48,740 nucleotides of DNA from Bacteroidales bacterium (GTDB lineage Bacteria > Bacteroidota > Bacteroidia > Bacteroidales > Marinilabiliaceae). How positions within the stretch are numbered: position 1 is the stretch's first letter; each line of letters opens with the position of its first letter. Position numbers and translations under genes: made by a program. The DNA is taken from NCBI GenBank assembly GCA_017960905.1, contig JAGCYH010000052.1, positions 1 through 48,740 of the forward strand. Direction: 5' to 3'. The notes beneath the pieces are model-generated. The model did not search any database. It was not told where the DNA came from and was given only the letters and a program-made list of their open reading frames with translations. This document shows positions 1 to 8,540 of this stretch, in pieces.

Positions 1-60
1 CGAAAGGGTTGTTGTTGCGAGTGCGAGTGCCAGTGCGGCAGTTATATCTCTAAGTGTCAT
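1..60 (-). CDS. Start of an exported protein, cut by the left edge
   Basis: Only 20 codons are visible, from an ATG at 58-60 reading leftward: MTLRDITAALALALATTTLS. A short charged start followed by an Ala/Leu-rich stretch looks like the beginning of a signal peptide. It starts 46 bases past the end of the large BspA-type gene and has the same direction, so the two could be co-transcribed. Nothing can be said about its function. Confidence 0.45.
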   Translation of the reverse strand, partial: MTLRDITAALALALATTTLS

Positions 61-106
61 AATCTTTTCTGTTTATTTGTCAGTTATTTAATGTGTTTGT
101 TCTCTG

Positions 107-3100
107 TTATTTAACAATCAGTTTGAATCCGCTCTTCTGGCCTTCGCTGATTACCGAGCCGGTGTAGTTGCCGTGCGGCAGTGTGAGCGATGTCTGTCGC
201 TGCGCGCCGGATATCTGCTCTACGAGGGCGCCGTTGTTGCTGTATATGAGCAGGTTGTACGACTTCGACTCGTCGTAGCCGTCAATCTCAACGGTGAAGC
301 GTTCTTCAGCCTTTGTAGGGTTGGGGTAAATCTTAACCGACTGGCTTACTGTGGGTTGCGCTGCGCCTATCACAAGCGGGCACGAGTTGTATGTGTCTCC
401 GTTGCGGTCGGTGACGCGCACCACGTACGTTCCACCGAGCGACTGCGAGGTGTAGTACTGCTGTGTCTCGCCGGTTAGTTCGCTGCCGTTTCTGAACCAC
501 TGGTATGCAGTGTATTCGCTGTCGTGGTTGTCGGCTATGAGCACATCGCTGTAAAGTTGCACGGCAACTTTGCGCGGTGCGTTTACGGCAATCACTATCG
601 GATATGCGTCCGACGGGCGCATAACATCGGCATCGCCTGTGAAGATTACGCTGCCTCGGTACTCGCCGTCAGGCGTGCCTTCGGGAATGCTGACTGTGAT
701 ACGGTTGTCGCTGCCGAGCGCACCGTCCTGCGACGGCAGTGCGCCGTTGTCGAATGTTATGCTGTAGTCAGTTGCAACGCCTGTTACAACGCTGAAATCG
801 AGCGTGAGCGAGGTTTCAGTGCCGTTGCAGTATTTTGCCGCATCGGTCGGGAATGTGTAGCTGTCGGTCATTGAGGCGACTATCTGCTGACGGTCGTCGC
901 GCCAGAGGGCGGTAATGGTCAGTTGCAGGTTGTCGGCAGGCATGGTGGCTGGGATAGCCTTATCCCAGCCGAGGAAGGTGAAGCCCTTGCGCACCGGGTC
1001 GGCCGGTGCGGCTATTGGCGCACCGAAGTCGTCGGTGATGGCGGCTATCACGTTGCCGTCGCCGTCAGTGAAGGTCAGCGTGTACTGGTTGACTTCCCAC
1101 TGCGCTGTTATGGTCAGGTCCTCGTCGGGCATGGTGGCCGGTATTGTCTTGTCCCATGCGGTGAAGGTATGTCCCTCTTTCTCAGGATTCTGCGGCGCGG
1201 CAATTGCCGTGCCGTAATCCTGCGTGATGGCTGCTATCGCTGTTCCGCCCTTGGTGTCGAATGTGATGGTGTGGGTGTGTATCTTCCACGTTGCCTTCAC
1301 TGTTACGTCTTCGGCAGGCATTGGCATCGGGAAGTCAGCGTCCCACTTGACGAAGTCGTAGCCTTCGCGCGTCGGGTTCGCGGGAGCTTCGATAGGTTTG
1401 CCGTACTCTTCGGTCACTGAGCCAAGGTTGTTGCCGTCCTCGTCGGTGAAGGTTATGGTGTATTTGCGCACTTCCCACTGTGCTGTTATTGTCAGGTCTT
1501 CATCGGGCATGGTGGCAGGGATTTCCGTGTCCCAGCCTTTGAAGGTGTAGCCTGTGCGCGCGGGCTCTGCCGGCGTGGCTATCGCCTCGCCGTAAGCCAC
1601 TGTGGCAGAGGTTGCTGCCGTGCCGTTGGCCGGGTCGATGGTCAGCTTGTGGCTGTGTATCTGCCACTGCGCCGTGATGGTCATGTTCTCGGCTGGCATG
1701 GTGGTTGGGATATCCTTATCCCAACCTGTAAAGTCGTAGTGCTCGCGTGTCGGGTCGGCCGGTGCGGTAATGGCTGTGCCGATGTCCTGCGTGATAGATG
1801 CAATGTCAGAACCGCCATTTGTGTCAAAAACAATTGTTCGGCGGTTGTCGTTCCACTGTGCGGTGAGTTTCATGTCTTTAGCCGGCATAGTGGCTGGCAG
1901 TGCTGGATACCAGCCTTGGAACACGTAGTGTTCCTTGGTCGGGTCGGCTGGCTTTGTGATAGGTGAATCGTAGTCCTGTGTGATTTTGATTTCTGAATCA
2001 CCGTTGTCGGGGTCGAATGTTATTGTGTACTTGTTTGCAGTCCATGTAGCCGTATAGGCGATGTTGTCGTAAGAGCCTTGTGCTATTATGCCATCGGGGT
2101 CAACGCCTTTGCCAGTGTACCACCCTGCAAAAGAGTAACCTGTTCTCTCAGGTTTTTCGAGAGTGAATGTAGGCGTCTCGATGTTGTAAGTTTCAGGATT
2201 TGTTTTACCTTCTGGTAGTTTGCCATCGGCGTAATCTATTGTTATTGTGTAATCTACAAGTTTCCACTGTGCGGTGATTGTTACATCCTCGGCGGGCATT
2301 GTGGTTGGGATATCCTTATCCCAACTAACAAACTCGTAGCCGAGTTTGGAGGTAGTATTGATTTTATTAATTATCGGATTCACTTCGGCAGAGATATCTG
2401 TGCCCGCAGCCACAATAATATCAGCATGCACAGACGTGCCTCCATCGGTTTCGAATCTCATAGTGTAAGCCTTTACCCAATTGGCTTTGTAGATGCGGTT
2501 GCCTTTTTCGGTGGCTGATATGGTTACCGAAGCGACTTTTGTCTCTTCGGTGCCGTCGGGATATACTCGCGTCCAGCCGTCGAATATGTAGCCCGGTTTG
2601 GTTGGCGTGGTAAGTGTTACCGCCTGGTCGATGTATTCGGTAACAGCATCAGTGTATGTGTCAAATGTGTTGTCGTCTTCATCGATGCCGTTGTAGAAAA
2701 TCTTGTATTTCCCTTCGGTGAGGTAGCCGTTTTCGTTCCAGTTCGCTTCCGATATGCCAGTCCCCACCTCGTCTTTAGGCATAGCACCATAGTTGCCGAT
2801 AAGGTTTAAGCAGTTATCAAACATATTGTTGTCGTAAACACAATTATTCGTCGACCAATTAATTCTTGATACCAAAATAGTTGAAAGGTTTGTACAGCCG
2901 TTGAAAACTTGCTGCCATTGCTTTATATTGGCTGTCTTGAAAGTTCGCAAGTCGAGAGTTTTCAAAGTTTTACAGCCAGCAAACATGCCCAAAAGTCCTT
3001 TATCAGGTATTTCGCAAAGCGAATTGGTGTCGAAGTTGCTCAAATCCAACTCTTCGATTTTGCTACAACCAGAGAACATACCGCCCATGTTTTGTACCTT

Positions 3101-6100
3101 CGCGGTGTTGAAGGTGCTTATATTGAGGGTTTCCAGTTCGCAGCAACCATTGAACATATAAAACATAGTATAAACATTGTCCGTTGTAAAATTCGGATAC
3201 TTTGTGAAGTCGAGCTCTTTAAAACCTATACAATCACGGAACATCTCACGCATATTCTCTGCCTTAGCGGTATTGAGTTTCGAAAGGTCGACCGTAGTCT
3301 CTGTGAGTTTCTTACAACTGTTGAACATCGACATCATTAAGGTTACATTTCCTGTATTGAAGCTGTTTGGTAATGACAGAGTTTCAAGATTTTCGCAACC
3401 ACCGAACATCCAAGTCATATTCTCAACCATGTCGGTCTTGAATGTTTCGGGAAGCGTGAGATTTTCAAGAGCCTCGCATTTTTCAAACATGCCCTGCATG
3501 TTTGTAACGTTATCGGTATGCAGATAATTCAGATTGGTTATGGTCTTCAGCTTTTTAAAATTGCTAAACCAATGGTTGCATCTGGTTGGGCGATAGCCGT
3601 CGAACGAAGCGTCGAAAACCACTGTTTCTACATCGCCGCATTTGCCACTCCAGCTTAAATTGTTGTAAGAGATGTATTCTACATAGTAAGTATCGCCGGC
3701 CTTAGAGGCTTTGTCGCCATCGCAATAGAAGGTTAATGTTTTGCCATCGGCAGAGAGTTCTGCGTAGGGCTTGAATGACAAATAGCCCGGATTCGATGTG
3801 CCGCCATCCACGTGAGCGTAGGTCAGGCCTGTGTTTGATGAAGTGTACGCAGTTCCTTGGTAGCCTTTGAGTTTCGTGCAATTCTCGAACATGCTGTTAC
3901 TTGCCGAAGTAACAGCGTCGGTATCCCATTTGTTTGATACATATATGGTTTCGAGGTTTGTGCAACCACTGAACATACCACTCATATCGGTGACTTCTTC
4001 GGTATTGAAATTGCTCAAATCTATTGTTTCTAGTTTTTCGCAATGAGCAAACATCTGGCTCATATCCTTCACTTCCGAAGTGTTCAGATTCTCTATATTT
4101 TCAATAGTTGTTAGGTCGTGAGCCCAAGAAAACCACCTATAACAAGTTGTTGGATAATAGCTTGCAAATGTTTTATCGAAAACGACCTTTTGGATGGTCG
4201 CATAAGCGCCGCTGTTTCGCCATTCTGGGTCGTCAGTGCCGGTGTTAAGGCTATAGGGAGTACCGCCAGTACGGGAATCACTTTGGCCGTCATAGTAGAA
4301 TGTGAGTGTTTTCTCATCGGTAGAGACGAAGGCGTACGGACATTTGTAAGTCAAGTAGCCAGGTGCGCTGTTGTCCGGGTCGTCTATGCGGGCGTAGGTT
4401 TTGTTTGTATATGATGAATTATAAGTAGTGCCTTTACCGCCAACGAGGCTGGTGCAACCATAAAACATACCCGAATCATAGCCGTTTCCTACTTTATTCG
4501 TAGTCCATTCATTAGAAACATATATTGTTTTAAGACTTCCACAACCTACAAACATAGTTCTCATTTTTTCAACATTTTGGGTATTGAAATTGCTTATATC
4601 CAATGTTGTAAGGTTTTGGCAACTAGAGAACATAGCGTCCATACTCGTGACATTGGCAGTATTGAAATTGCTTATATCCAATGTTGTAAGGTTTTGGCAA
4701 CTAGAGAACATAGCGTCCATTTTCGTGACGTTGGCAGTATTGAAATGGCTTAAATCCAATGTTTCAAGTTTATTGCAACCATCGAACATACTGCTCATAT
4801 CCGTGACTTCAGCGGTATTGAAATGGCTCAAATTTAATGTTTCTAGTTTTTTGCAATCAGCAAACATATTGCTCATATTCTTCACTTGCGAAGTGTTCAG
4901 ATACTCTATATTTTCAATAGTTGTTAGGTTGTGACCACAAGAAAACCACATATAACAAGTAGTTGGATAATAGTTGGCAAACGTTTCGTCGAAAACTACT
5001 TTCGTGAAGTATGTGTCAGAGCCGCGAATCCAATCAGGTTTGTTTGTGCCTATGTTTAGGTCGTATGTAGTACCATCCCTGCGGGAATTCGAATCCCTTT
5101 GGTCATCATAGTAGAATGTGAGTGTGCCGTCAAGGTTAGATAAGTATGCGTACGGGCCTTTATAAGTCAAGTAGCCGGGGTCGGATGTGCCGCCATCTCT
5201 GTGGGCGTAGGTCTTGTCTTTAGGGTTTGCATCAGCGTATGTAGTGCCTTTGCTGCCTTTGAGGCTGGTGCAACCATTGAACATATTATCAGATGTAGTT
5301 ACAGATGTAGTAGTCCAATCGTTAGCTACCAATATGGTTTCGAGATTTGTACAACCATCGAACATATAATCCATTCCAATGACTTTAGCAGTATTGAACT
5401 TGTTCAAATCCAACGATGTAAGGTTTGTGCAACCATCGAACATATAACTCATATCTGTGACTTCCGAAGTGTTGAGATACTCTATATTCTCTATGGTAGT
5501 CATATCATTAAATCCGTAAAACCAGTGATAACAAGAGGTTGGTTTAGCCTCTTTGAACGATTCGGTAAAAACTACTTTTGTGAACTCAGCTCGATCGTCA
5601 TGCCATCCAGGGTTGTTTGTGCCAGTGTTCAAATCGTAAGTATCACCACGCAAAGTACGCTGGTCGTCGCAATAAAATGTAAGAGTTTTGCCATCAGTAG
5701 ATTTTAATGCGTACGGGCCTTTATAAGTAAAGTAGCCGGGATTAGATGTGCCGCCATCTATGTGGGCGTAGGTTTTGTCTGTTTTTGATGAATCATATGT
5801 GGTGCCTTTGCCGCCTTTGAGTTTAGTGCATTTAGGAAACATACTATGGTGAAGAGTTACATTTGTTGTCGTCCAATCGTCAGATGCCAGTATGGTTTCA
5901 AGTTCCGCGCACCCATAAAACATATAGCTCATATCGGTAACACTTCTCGTATTGAAATTGCTTAGATCGAGATAGGGAAGAGCATAGCAAGCATCGAACA
6001 TGTGTGATATGTTCGTTACTTCCGAAGTATTGAGATATTCTATATTTTTAATGGTTATCATATTATTGAATCCGTAAAACCAGTGATAACAAGTGGTTGG

Positions 6101-7183
6101 TTTAGCTTCTTTGAACGATTCGGTAAAAACTACTTTTGTGAACTCAGCTCGATCGTCATGCCATCCAGGGTTGTTTTTGCCTGTGTTCAAATCGTAAGTG
6201 GTACCAGAGCGCGAAGCTCGCTGGTCATCGCAATAGAATGTAAGAGTTTTGCCATTTTTTACCGCATACGGACCTTTGTAAGTAAAGTAGCCCGGTGCGC
6301 CGTTGTCCGGGGCGTCTGCGCGGGCGTAGGTTTTGTTTGTATATGATGAATTATAAGTAGTCCCTTGACCGCCTACGAGGTTCGAACAATCGGAGAACAT
6401 ATTATTATGATCAGTAACGTTATCCGTATTCCATTTATCAGATACAACTATTGTTTCAAGATTTGTACAACCAGAAAACATATTAGTCATATCAAAAACA
6501 TTAGCAGTATTAAAGCTACTAATGTTAAGTTCGGAAAGTTCACAACAACCAGAAAACATTGCAACCATTTTTGTTACGTTCTGAGTGTTAAAATTGCTAA
6601 GATCGAGTTTTTTGAGTTTTTGACACATCCAGAACATGTCACCCATATCTGTAACTTTAGCAGTATTAAAGCTACTAATGTTGAGTTCGGAAAGTTCTCT
6701 ACAATCAGCAAACATATAACCCATACTCGTTACATTTTGAGTATTGAAGTTGCTAAGGTCTAGCTTTGTAAGTTTAGTACCGCTTACAAAAAAACTCATT
6801 TCGGTAACATCCTGAGTATTAAGATAGTCCAAATGTTCAATAGAAGTCAAATCAGAAAATTCCATAAACCATCGACAACAAGTGGTTGGTCGTGCCTGTT
6901 TGAACGACTCGTCGAAGACAACTTTAGTAATTCCTGATCGATCGTTATACCAAGCTGGGTCATTTATCCCTGTATTCAAATTATACTTAGTACCAGAGCG
7001 CGAATAGCGTAGGTCGTCGTAATAGAAAGTGAGGGTAGAGCCCTCTTTTACCGCATATTCTTGAGGCGTTCCCGCCGCGACCTTGGTGGCGAAGCCGAAA
7101 ATAAGGAGAAAAACCGAAAAAAGGGAAAATAGGAATTTGCCTTTTCTCGAAGAGAGAAAACTGAAGGAGTATGATTTACCCAT
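107..7183 (-). CDS. Giant BspA-type (DUF285) surface protein with InlB-type repeats and T9SS sorting domain
   Basis: A 2,358-residue secreted protein. Residues 1-37 form a signal peptide (basic start, then FLFSLFSVFLLIFGFA). Six modules follow, each opening with a YA...TLTFYxDxQ-type segment. Each carries DUF285/BspA-type repeats of about 26 residues with the pattern NFNTxxVTxMxxMFxxCxxL. Residues about 1500-2091 hold nine InlB B-type (Listeria-Bacteroides, Flg_new) repeats ending in motifs like GWDKDIPTTMPAEDVTITAQW. A region resembling an Ig-like domain follows. The last 75 residues, from KIYPNPTKAEERFTVEIDG, match a T9SS type A sorting domain. Such proteins are exported across the outer membrane and act as surface adhesins or matrix proteins in related bacteria; the ligand here is unknown. 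DNA-level duplications inside the repeats point to recent module copying. Confidence 0.92.
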   Translation of the reverse strand: MGKSYSFSFLSSRKGKFLFSLFSVFLLIFGFATKVAAGTPQEYAVKEGSTLTFYYDDLRYSRSGTKYNLNTGINDPAWYNDRSGITKVVFDESFKQARPTTCCRWFMEFSDLTSIEHLDYLNTQDVTEMSFFVSGTKLTKLDLSNFNTQNVTSMGYMFADCRELSELNISSFNTAKVTDMGDMFWMCQKLKKLDLSNFNTQNVTKMVAMFSGCCELSELNISSFNTANVFDMTNMFSGCTNLETIVVSDKWNTDNVTDHNNMFSDCSNLVGGQGTTYNSSYTNKTYARADAPDNGAPGYFTYKGPYAVKNGKTLTFYCDDQRASRSGTTYDLNTGKNNPGWHDDRAEFTKVVFTESFKEAKPTTCYHWFYGFNNMITIKNIEYLNTSEVTNISHMFDACYALPYLDLSNFNTRSVTDMSYMFYGCAELETILASDDWTTTNVTLHHSMFPKCTKLKGGKGTTYDSSKTDKTYAHIDGGTSNPGYFTYKGPYALKSTDGKTLTFYCDDQRTLRGDTYDLNTGTNNPGWHDDRAEFTKVVFTESFKEAKPTSCYHWFYGFNDMTTIENIEYLNTSEVTDMSYMFDGCTNLTSLDLNKFNTAKVIGMDYMFDGCTNLETILVANDWTTTSVTTSDNMFNGCTSLKGSKGTTYADANPKDKTYAHRDGGTSDPGYLTYKGPYAYLSNLDGTLTFYYDDQRDSNSRRDGTTYDLNIGTNKPDWIRGSDTYFTKVVFDETFANYYPTTCYMWFSCGHNLTTIENIEYLNTSQVKNMSNMFADCKKLETLNLSHFNTAEVTDMSSMFDGCNKLETLDLSHFNTANVTKMDAMFSSCQNLTTLDISNFNTANVTSMDAMFSSCQNLTTLDISNFNTQNVEKMRTMFVGCGSLKTIYVSNEWTTNKVGNGYDSGMFYGCTSLVGGKGTTYNSSYTNKTYARIDDPDNSAPGYLTYKCPYAFVSTDEKTLTFYYDGQSDSRTGGTPYSLNTGTDDPEWRNSGAYATIQKVVFDKTFASYYPTTCYRWFSWAHDLTTIENIENLNTSEVKDMSQMFAHCEKLETIDLSNFNTEEVTDMSGMFSGCTNLETIYVSNKWDTDAVTSASNSMFENCTKLKGYQGTAYTSSNTGLTYAHVDGGTSNPGYLSFKPYAELSADGKTLTFYCDGDKASKAGDTYYVEYISYNNLSWSGKCGDVETVVFDASFDGYRPTRCNHWFSNFKKLKTITNLNYLHTDNVTNMQGMFEKCEALENLTLPETFKTDMVENMTWMFGGCENLETLSLPNSFNTGNVTLMMSMFNSCKKLTETTVDLSKLNTAKAENMREMFRDCIGFKELDFTKYPNFTTDNVYTMFYMFNGCCELETLNISTFNTAKVQNMGGMFSGCSKIEELDLSNFDTNSLCEIPDKGLLGMFAGCKTLKTLDLRTFKTANIKQWQQVFNGCTNLSTILVSRINWSTNNCVYDNNMFDNCLNLIGNYGAMPKDEVGTGISEANWNENGYLTEGKYKIFYNGIDEDDNTFDTYTDAVTEYIDQAVTLTTPTKPGYIFDGWTRVYPDGTEETKVASVTISATEKGNRIYKANWVKAYTMRFETDGGTSVHADIIVAAGTDISAEVNPIINKINTTSKLGYEFVSWDKDIPTTMPAEDVTITAQWKLVDYTITIDYADGKLPEGKTNPETYNIETPTFTLEKPERTGYSFAGWYTGKGVDPDGIIAQGSYDNIAYTATWTANKYTITFDPDNGDSEIKITQDYDSPITKPADPTKEHYVFQGWYPALPATMPAKDMKLTAQWNDNRRTIVFDTNGGSDIASITQDIGTAITAPADPTREHYDFTGWDKDIPTTMPAENMTITAQWQIHSHKLTIDPANGTAATSATVAYGEAIATPAEPARTGYTFKGWDTEIPATMPDEDLTITAQWEVRKYTITFTDEDGNNLGSVTEEYGKPIEAPANPTREGYDFVKWDADFPMPMPAEDVTVKATWKIHTHTITFDTKGGTAIAAITQDYGTAIAAPQNPEKEGHTFTAWDKTIPATMPDEDLTITAQWEVNQYTLTFTDGDGNVIAAITDDFGAPIAAPADPVRKGFTFLGWDKAIPATMPADNLQLTITALWRDDRQQIVASMTDSYTFPTDAAKYCNGTETSLTLDFSVVTGVATDYSITFDNGALPSQDGALGSDNRITVSIPEGTPDGEYRGSVIFTGDADVMRPSDAYPIVIAVNAPRKVAVQLYSDVLIADNHDSEYTAYQWFRNGSELTGETQQYYTSQSLGGTYVVRVTDRNGDTYNSCPLVIGAAQPTVSQSVKIYPNPTKAEERFTVEIDGYDESKSYNLLIYSNNGALVEQISGAQRQTSLTLPHGNYTGSVISEGQKSGFKLIVK
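4581..4736 (-). repeat. Two tandem 78-bp units inside the BspA-type gene
   Basis: Positions 4581-4658 and 4659-4736 are almost identical and 78 bp (26 codons) long, one DUF285 repeat each. They encode units containing MFSSCQNLTTLDISNFNT. Neighbouring repeats are much less alike at the DNA level, so this duplication is recent. Confidence 0.85.
5511..6176 (-). repeat. Pair of near-identical 108-bp segments 558 bp apart in the BspA-type gene
   Basis: Positions 5511-5618 and 6069-6176 differ at only two sites by eye. The spacing of 558 bp equals 186 codons, the length of one whole module, so unequal exchange between them would delete or add a module in frame. Confidence 0.8.
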
Positions 7184-7267
7184 GTTATTAAGTTATTAAA
7201 AATTACATAATTAGCATATAGTGTGTTATGAAATTTGCCGCGCAGAACGGCAACTCAAAACGCGGTG

Positions 7268-7275
7268 CAAAAGTA
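7268..7275 (-). promoter_or_regulatory. Candidate -7 box for the BspA-type gene
   Basis: On the minus strand this reads TACTTTTG, matching the Bacteroidota TAnnTTTG element, about 85 bases before the start codon. No good TTTG is seen 19 bases further upstream, so the call rests on one box. Confidence 0.4.
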
Positions 7276-7315
7276 GGTGATTTAATTATGAATTCCGAAT
7301 GCCGAAATGAATTTA

Positions 7316-7599
7316 ACACGGAGGGCACAGAGGGCACGGAGGACACGGAGAAAATTACGAATTACGAATTACGAATTCCGAATTACGAATTACGAATTAC
7401 GAATTACGAATTATGAAACGAAGTTCGGCGTAGCCAATTACGAAAAAAAAAAACACGGAACGCACGAAAAACACGGAAATAATCATCACCGAATAAAACC
7501 AACGGGTCATCTGCGTTCGTGATTGAGACGTTGCACGCAACGTTTCTACACATTACACATTACTCTTTACACTTTACTCATTACTCTCTACTCTTTACT
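7316..7599. repeat. Spacer filled with dispersed repeats (9-mers, AATTACG heptads, core unit, WGWGTAR heptads)
   Basis: The 416-base gap 7184-7599 holds no convincing gene. From left to right: four degenerate CACGGAGGG 9-mers (about 7317-7350); eight AATTACG heptads, one of them AATTCCG (7353-7408); the core AATTATGAAACGAAGTTCGG continuing to GCGTAGCCAATTACG (7409-7441); a CACGGAACGCACGAAAAACA unit (7452 on); and WGWGTAR heptads on the minus strand (7553-7602) that include the ruvC stop codon. The same blocks recur at 11655-11800, 43604-43849 and 48290-48740. Open frames through the heptads only give TNYELRI-type repeats and are not taken as genes. Confidence 0.85.
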
Positions 7600-8151
7600 C
7601 TATCTCAGAACACGGTTGGGGTTTTTGGCGATGAAATCTTTCCAATCTTTTGCGCCGCCCGAGGTGGGTATGGGCGAGGTGAGCTGCAGGAAGTGGCAAT
7701 ACGCCGCAGCGAGCGCGTCGGTGGCGTCGAGGTATTTGGGCACGTCGTCGAAGTGAAGCATGCGCTGTAAGATGTTGGCTACCTGCTCTTTAGCAGCGTC
7801 GCCATGGCCGGTGATGGCCTGCTTGATGCGTAGCGGTGCATATTCATGCACCGCAAGGCCGAAGTTGAGCGCCGCAGCAATGCACACGCCTTGTGCGCGG
7901 CCGAGTTTGAGCATACTCTGCACGTTCTTGCCGAAAAAGGGCGCTTCGATGGCCAGCTCCGTCGGCTTGTACTCGGCAATGACCGACGTAACCTTGGTAA
8001 AAATGCGGTGCAGCTTGGTGTACGGGTCGCCCAAGTCCTTGAGTTCCACCACGCCCATCACCTCTACGTCGGCCTTCCGCCCGTCGACGTTTATTATCCC
8101 GTAGCCCAGCACGTTGGTTCCCGGGTCGATGCCAATGATACGTCCTTTCAC
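7600..8151 (-). CDS. ruvC: Crossover junction endodeoxyribonuclease RuvC
   Basis: RuvC resolves Holliday junctions with RuvAB during recombination and repair. The 183-residue product starts MKGRIIGIDPGTNVLGYGII, with the first catalytic Asp in GIDPG. It goes on with the second acidic site in AIEAPFFGKN and ends with the acidic pair region YLDATDALAAAYCH. I chose the GTG at 8149-8151 over a longer upstream frame because the extra 45 residues lie inside the DUF4286 gene and are Arg-rich and unlike RuvC. This GTG overlaps the upstream TGA as GTGA, which suggests translational coupling. Its TAG stop lies inside a heptad-repeat tract. A perfect 9-bp hairpin with loop ATTC sits in the gene at 7833-7854. 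Confidence 0.95.
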   Translation of the reverse strand: MKGRIIGIDPGTNVLGYGIINVDGRKADVEVMGVVELKDLGDPYTKLHRIFTKVTSVIAEYKPTELAIEAPFFGKNVQSMLKLGRAQGVCIAAALNFGLAVHEYAPLRIKQAITGHGDAAKEQVANILQRMLHFDDVPKYLDATDALAAAYCHFLQLTSPIPTSGGAKDWKDFIAKNPNRVLR

Positions 8152-8456
8152 AGCTCGGTTTTTTTCATGAACGACGATACGAAGACGCAGCCTTCGCCTA
8201 CTTGCGGCTGGAGCTTGGTCAGCTGCCTTTCCGACACTAATCTGGTCTTTTCGAGGTCGGCGAGGCTGTGGCTTGTCCACTGGCACGAAAACGAGTGCGT
8301 GTCGGGGACGCAGATGGGCTCAACAATCTTGAACACAGTGTATTTCACATTGTCCGACGCCGCTTCGACGGCGGGCAGATATTGGGTTCGCATCCAATTG
8401 TCCCACCAGCTTAAGGTGTTCTCGTCGGCCATAAATGTCACATTATACAGGTACAT
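8148..8456 (-). CDS. DUF4286 family protein
   Basis: A 102-residue cytoplasmic protein of the DUF4286 family, common in Bacteroidota and of unknown function. Visible features are the start MYLYNVTFMADENTLSWWDNW, a conserved middle with SFSCQWTSHSLADLEKTR, and a C-terminal strand VGEGCVFVSSFM. No signal peptide or membrane segment is seen. It is the first gene of a two-gene unit with ruvC, overlapping it by four bases. The pairing suggests coupled expression but does not show a repair role. Confidence 0.85.
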   Translation of the reverse strand: MYLYNVTFMADENTLSWWDNWMRTQYLPAVEAASDNVKYTVFKIVEPICVPDTHSFSCQWTSHSLADLEKTRLVSERQLTKLQPQVGEGCVFVSSFMKKTEL

Positions 8457-8473
8457 GCTGTTGCTTTTTTATG

Positions 8474-8481
8474 CAAAGGTA
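8474..8481 (-). promoter_or_regulatory. Candidate -7 box for DUF4286-ruvC
   Basis: The minus strand reads TACCTTTG, a good TAnnTTTG match, 18 bases before the DUF4286 start codon. The -33 element is not clear. Confidence 0.45.
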
Positions 8482-8490
8482 GGGTTTTTC

Positions 8491-8523
8491 TGTGAAAAGT
8501 CATTACATTTTATTTTATCTTTG
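8491..8523 (+). promoter_or_regulatory. Candidate promoter for the FAD enzyme-hydrolase pair
   Basis: TATCTTTG at 8516-8523 is a strong -7 match, with TGTG at 8491-8494 as a weak -33 element 21 bases upstream. The start codon follows 17 bases later. It is divergent from the DUF4286 promoter. Confidence 0.55.
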
Positions 8524-8540
8524 CATCAATAAAATAAGCG

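Noticed and set aside
5088..5098. GGAATTCGAATCC resembling a tRNA T arm
   Set aside because: No acceptor, D or anticodon arms nearby; it lies in coding sequence of the BspA-type protein.
7228..7522. Small frames giving TNYELRI-type repeated peptides
   Set aside because: They come from translating the AATTACG heptad array in its possible frames.
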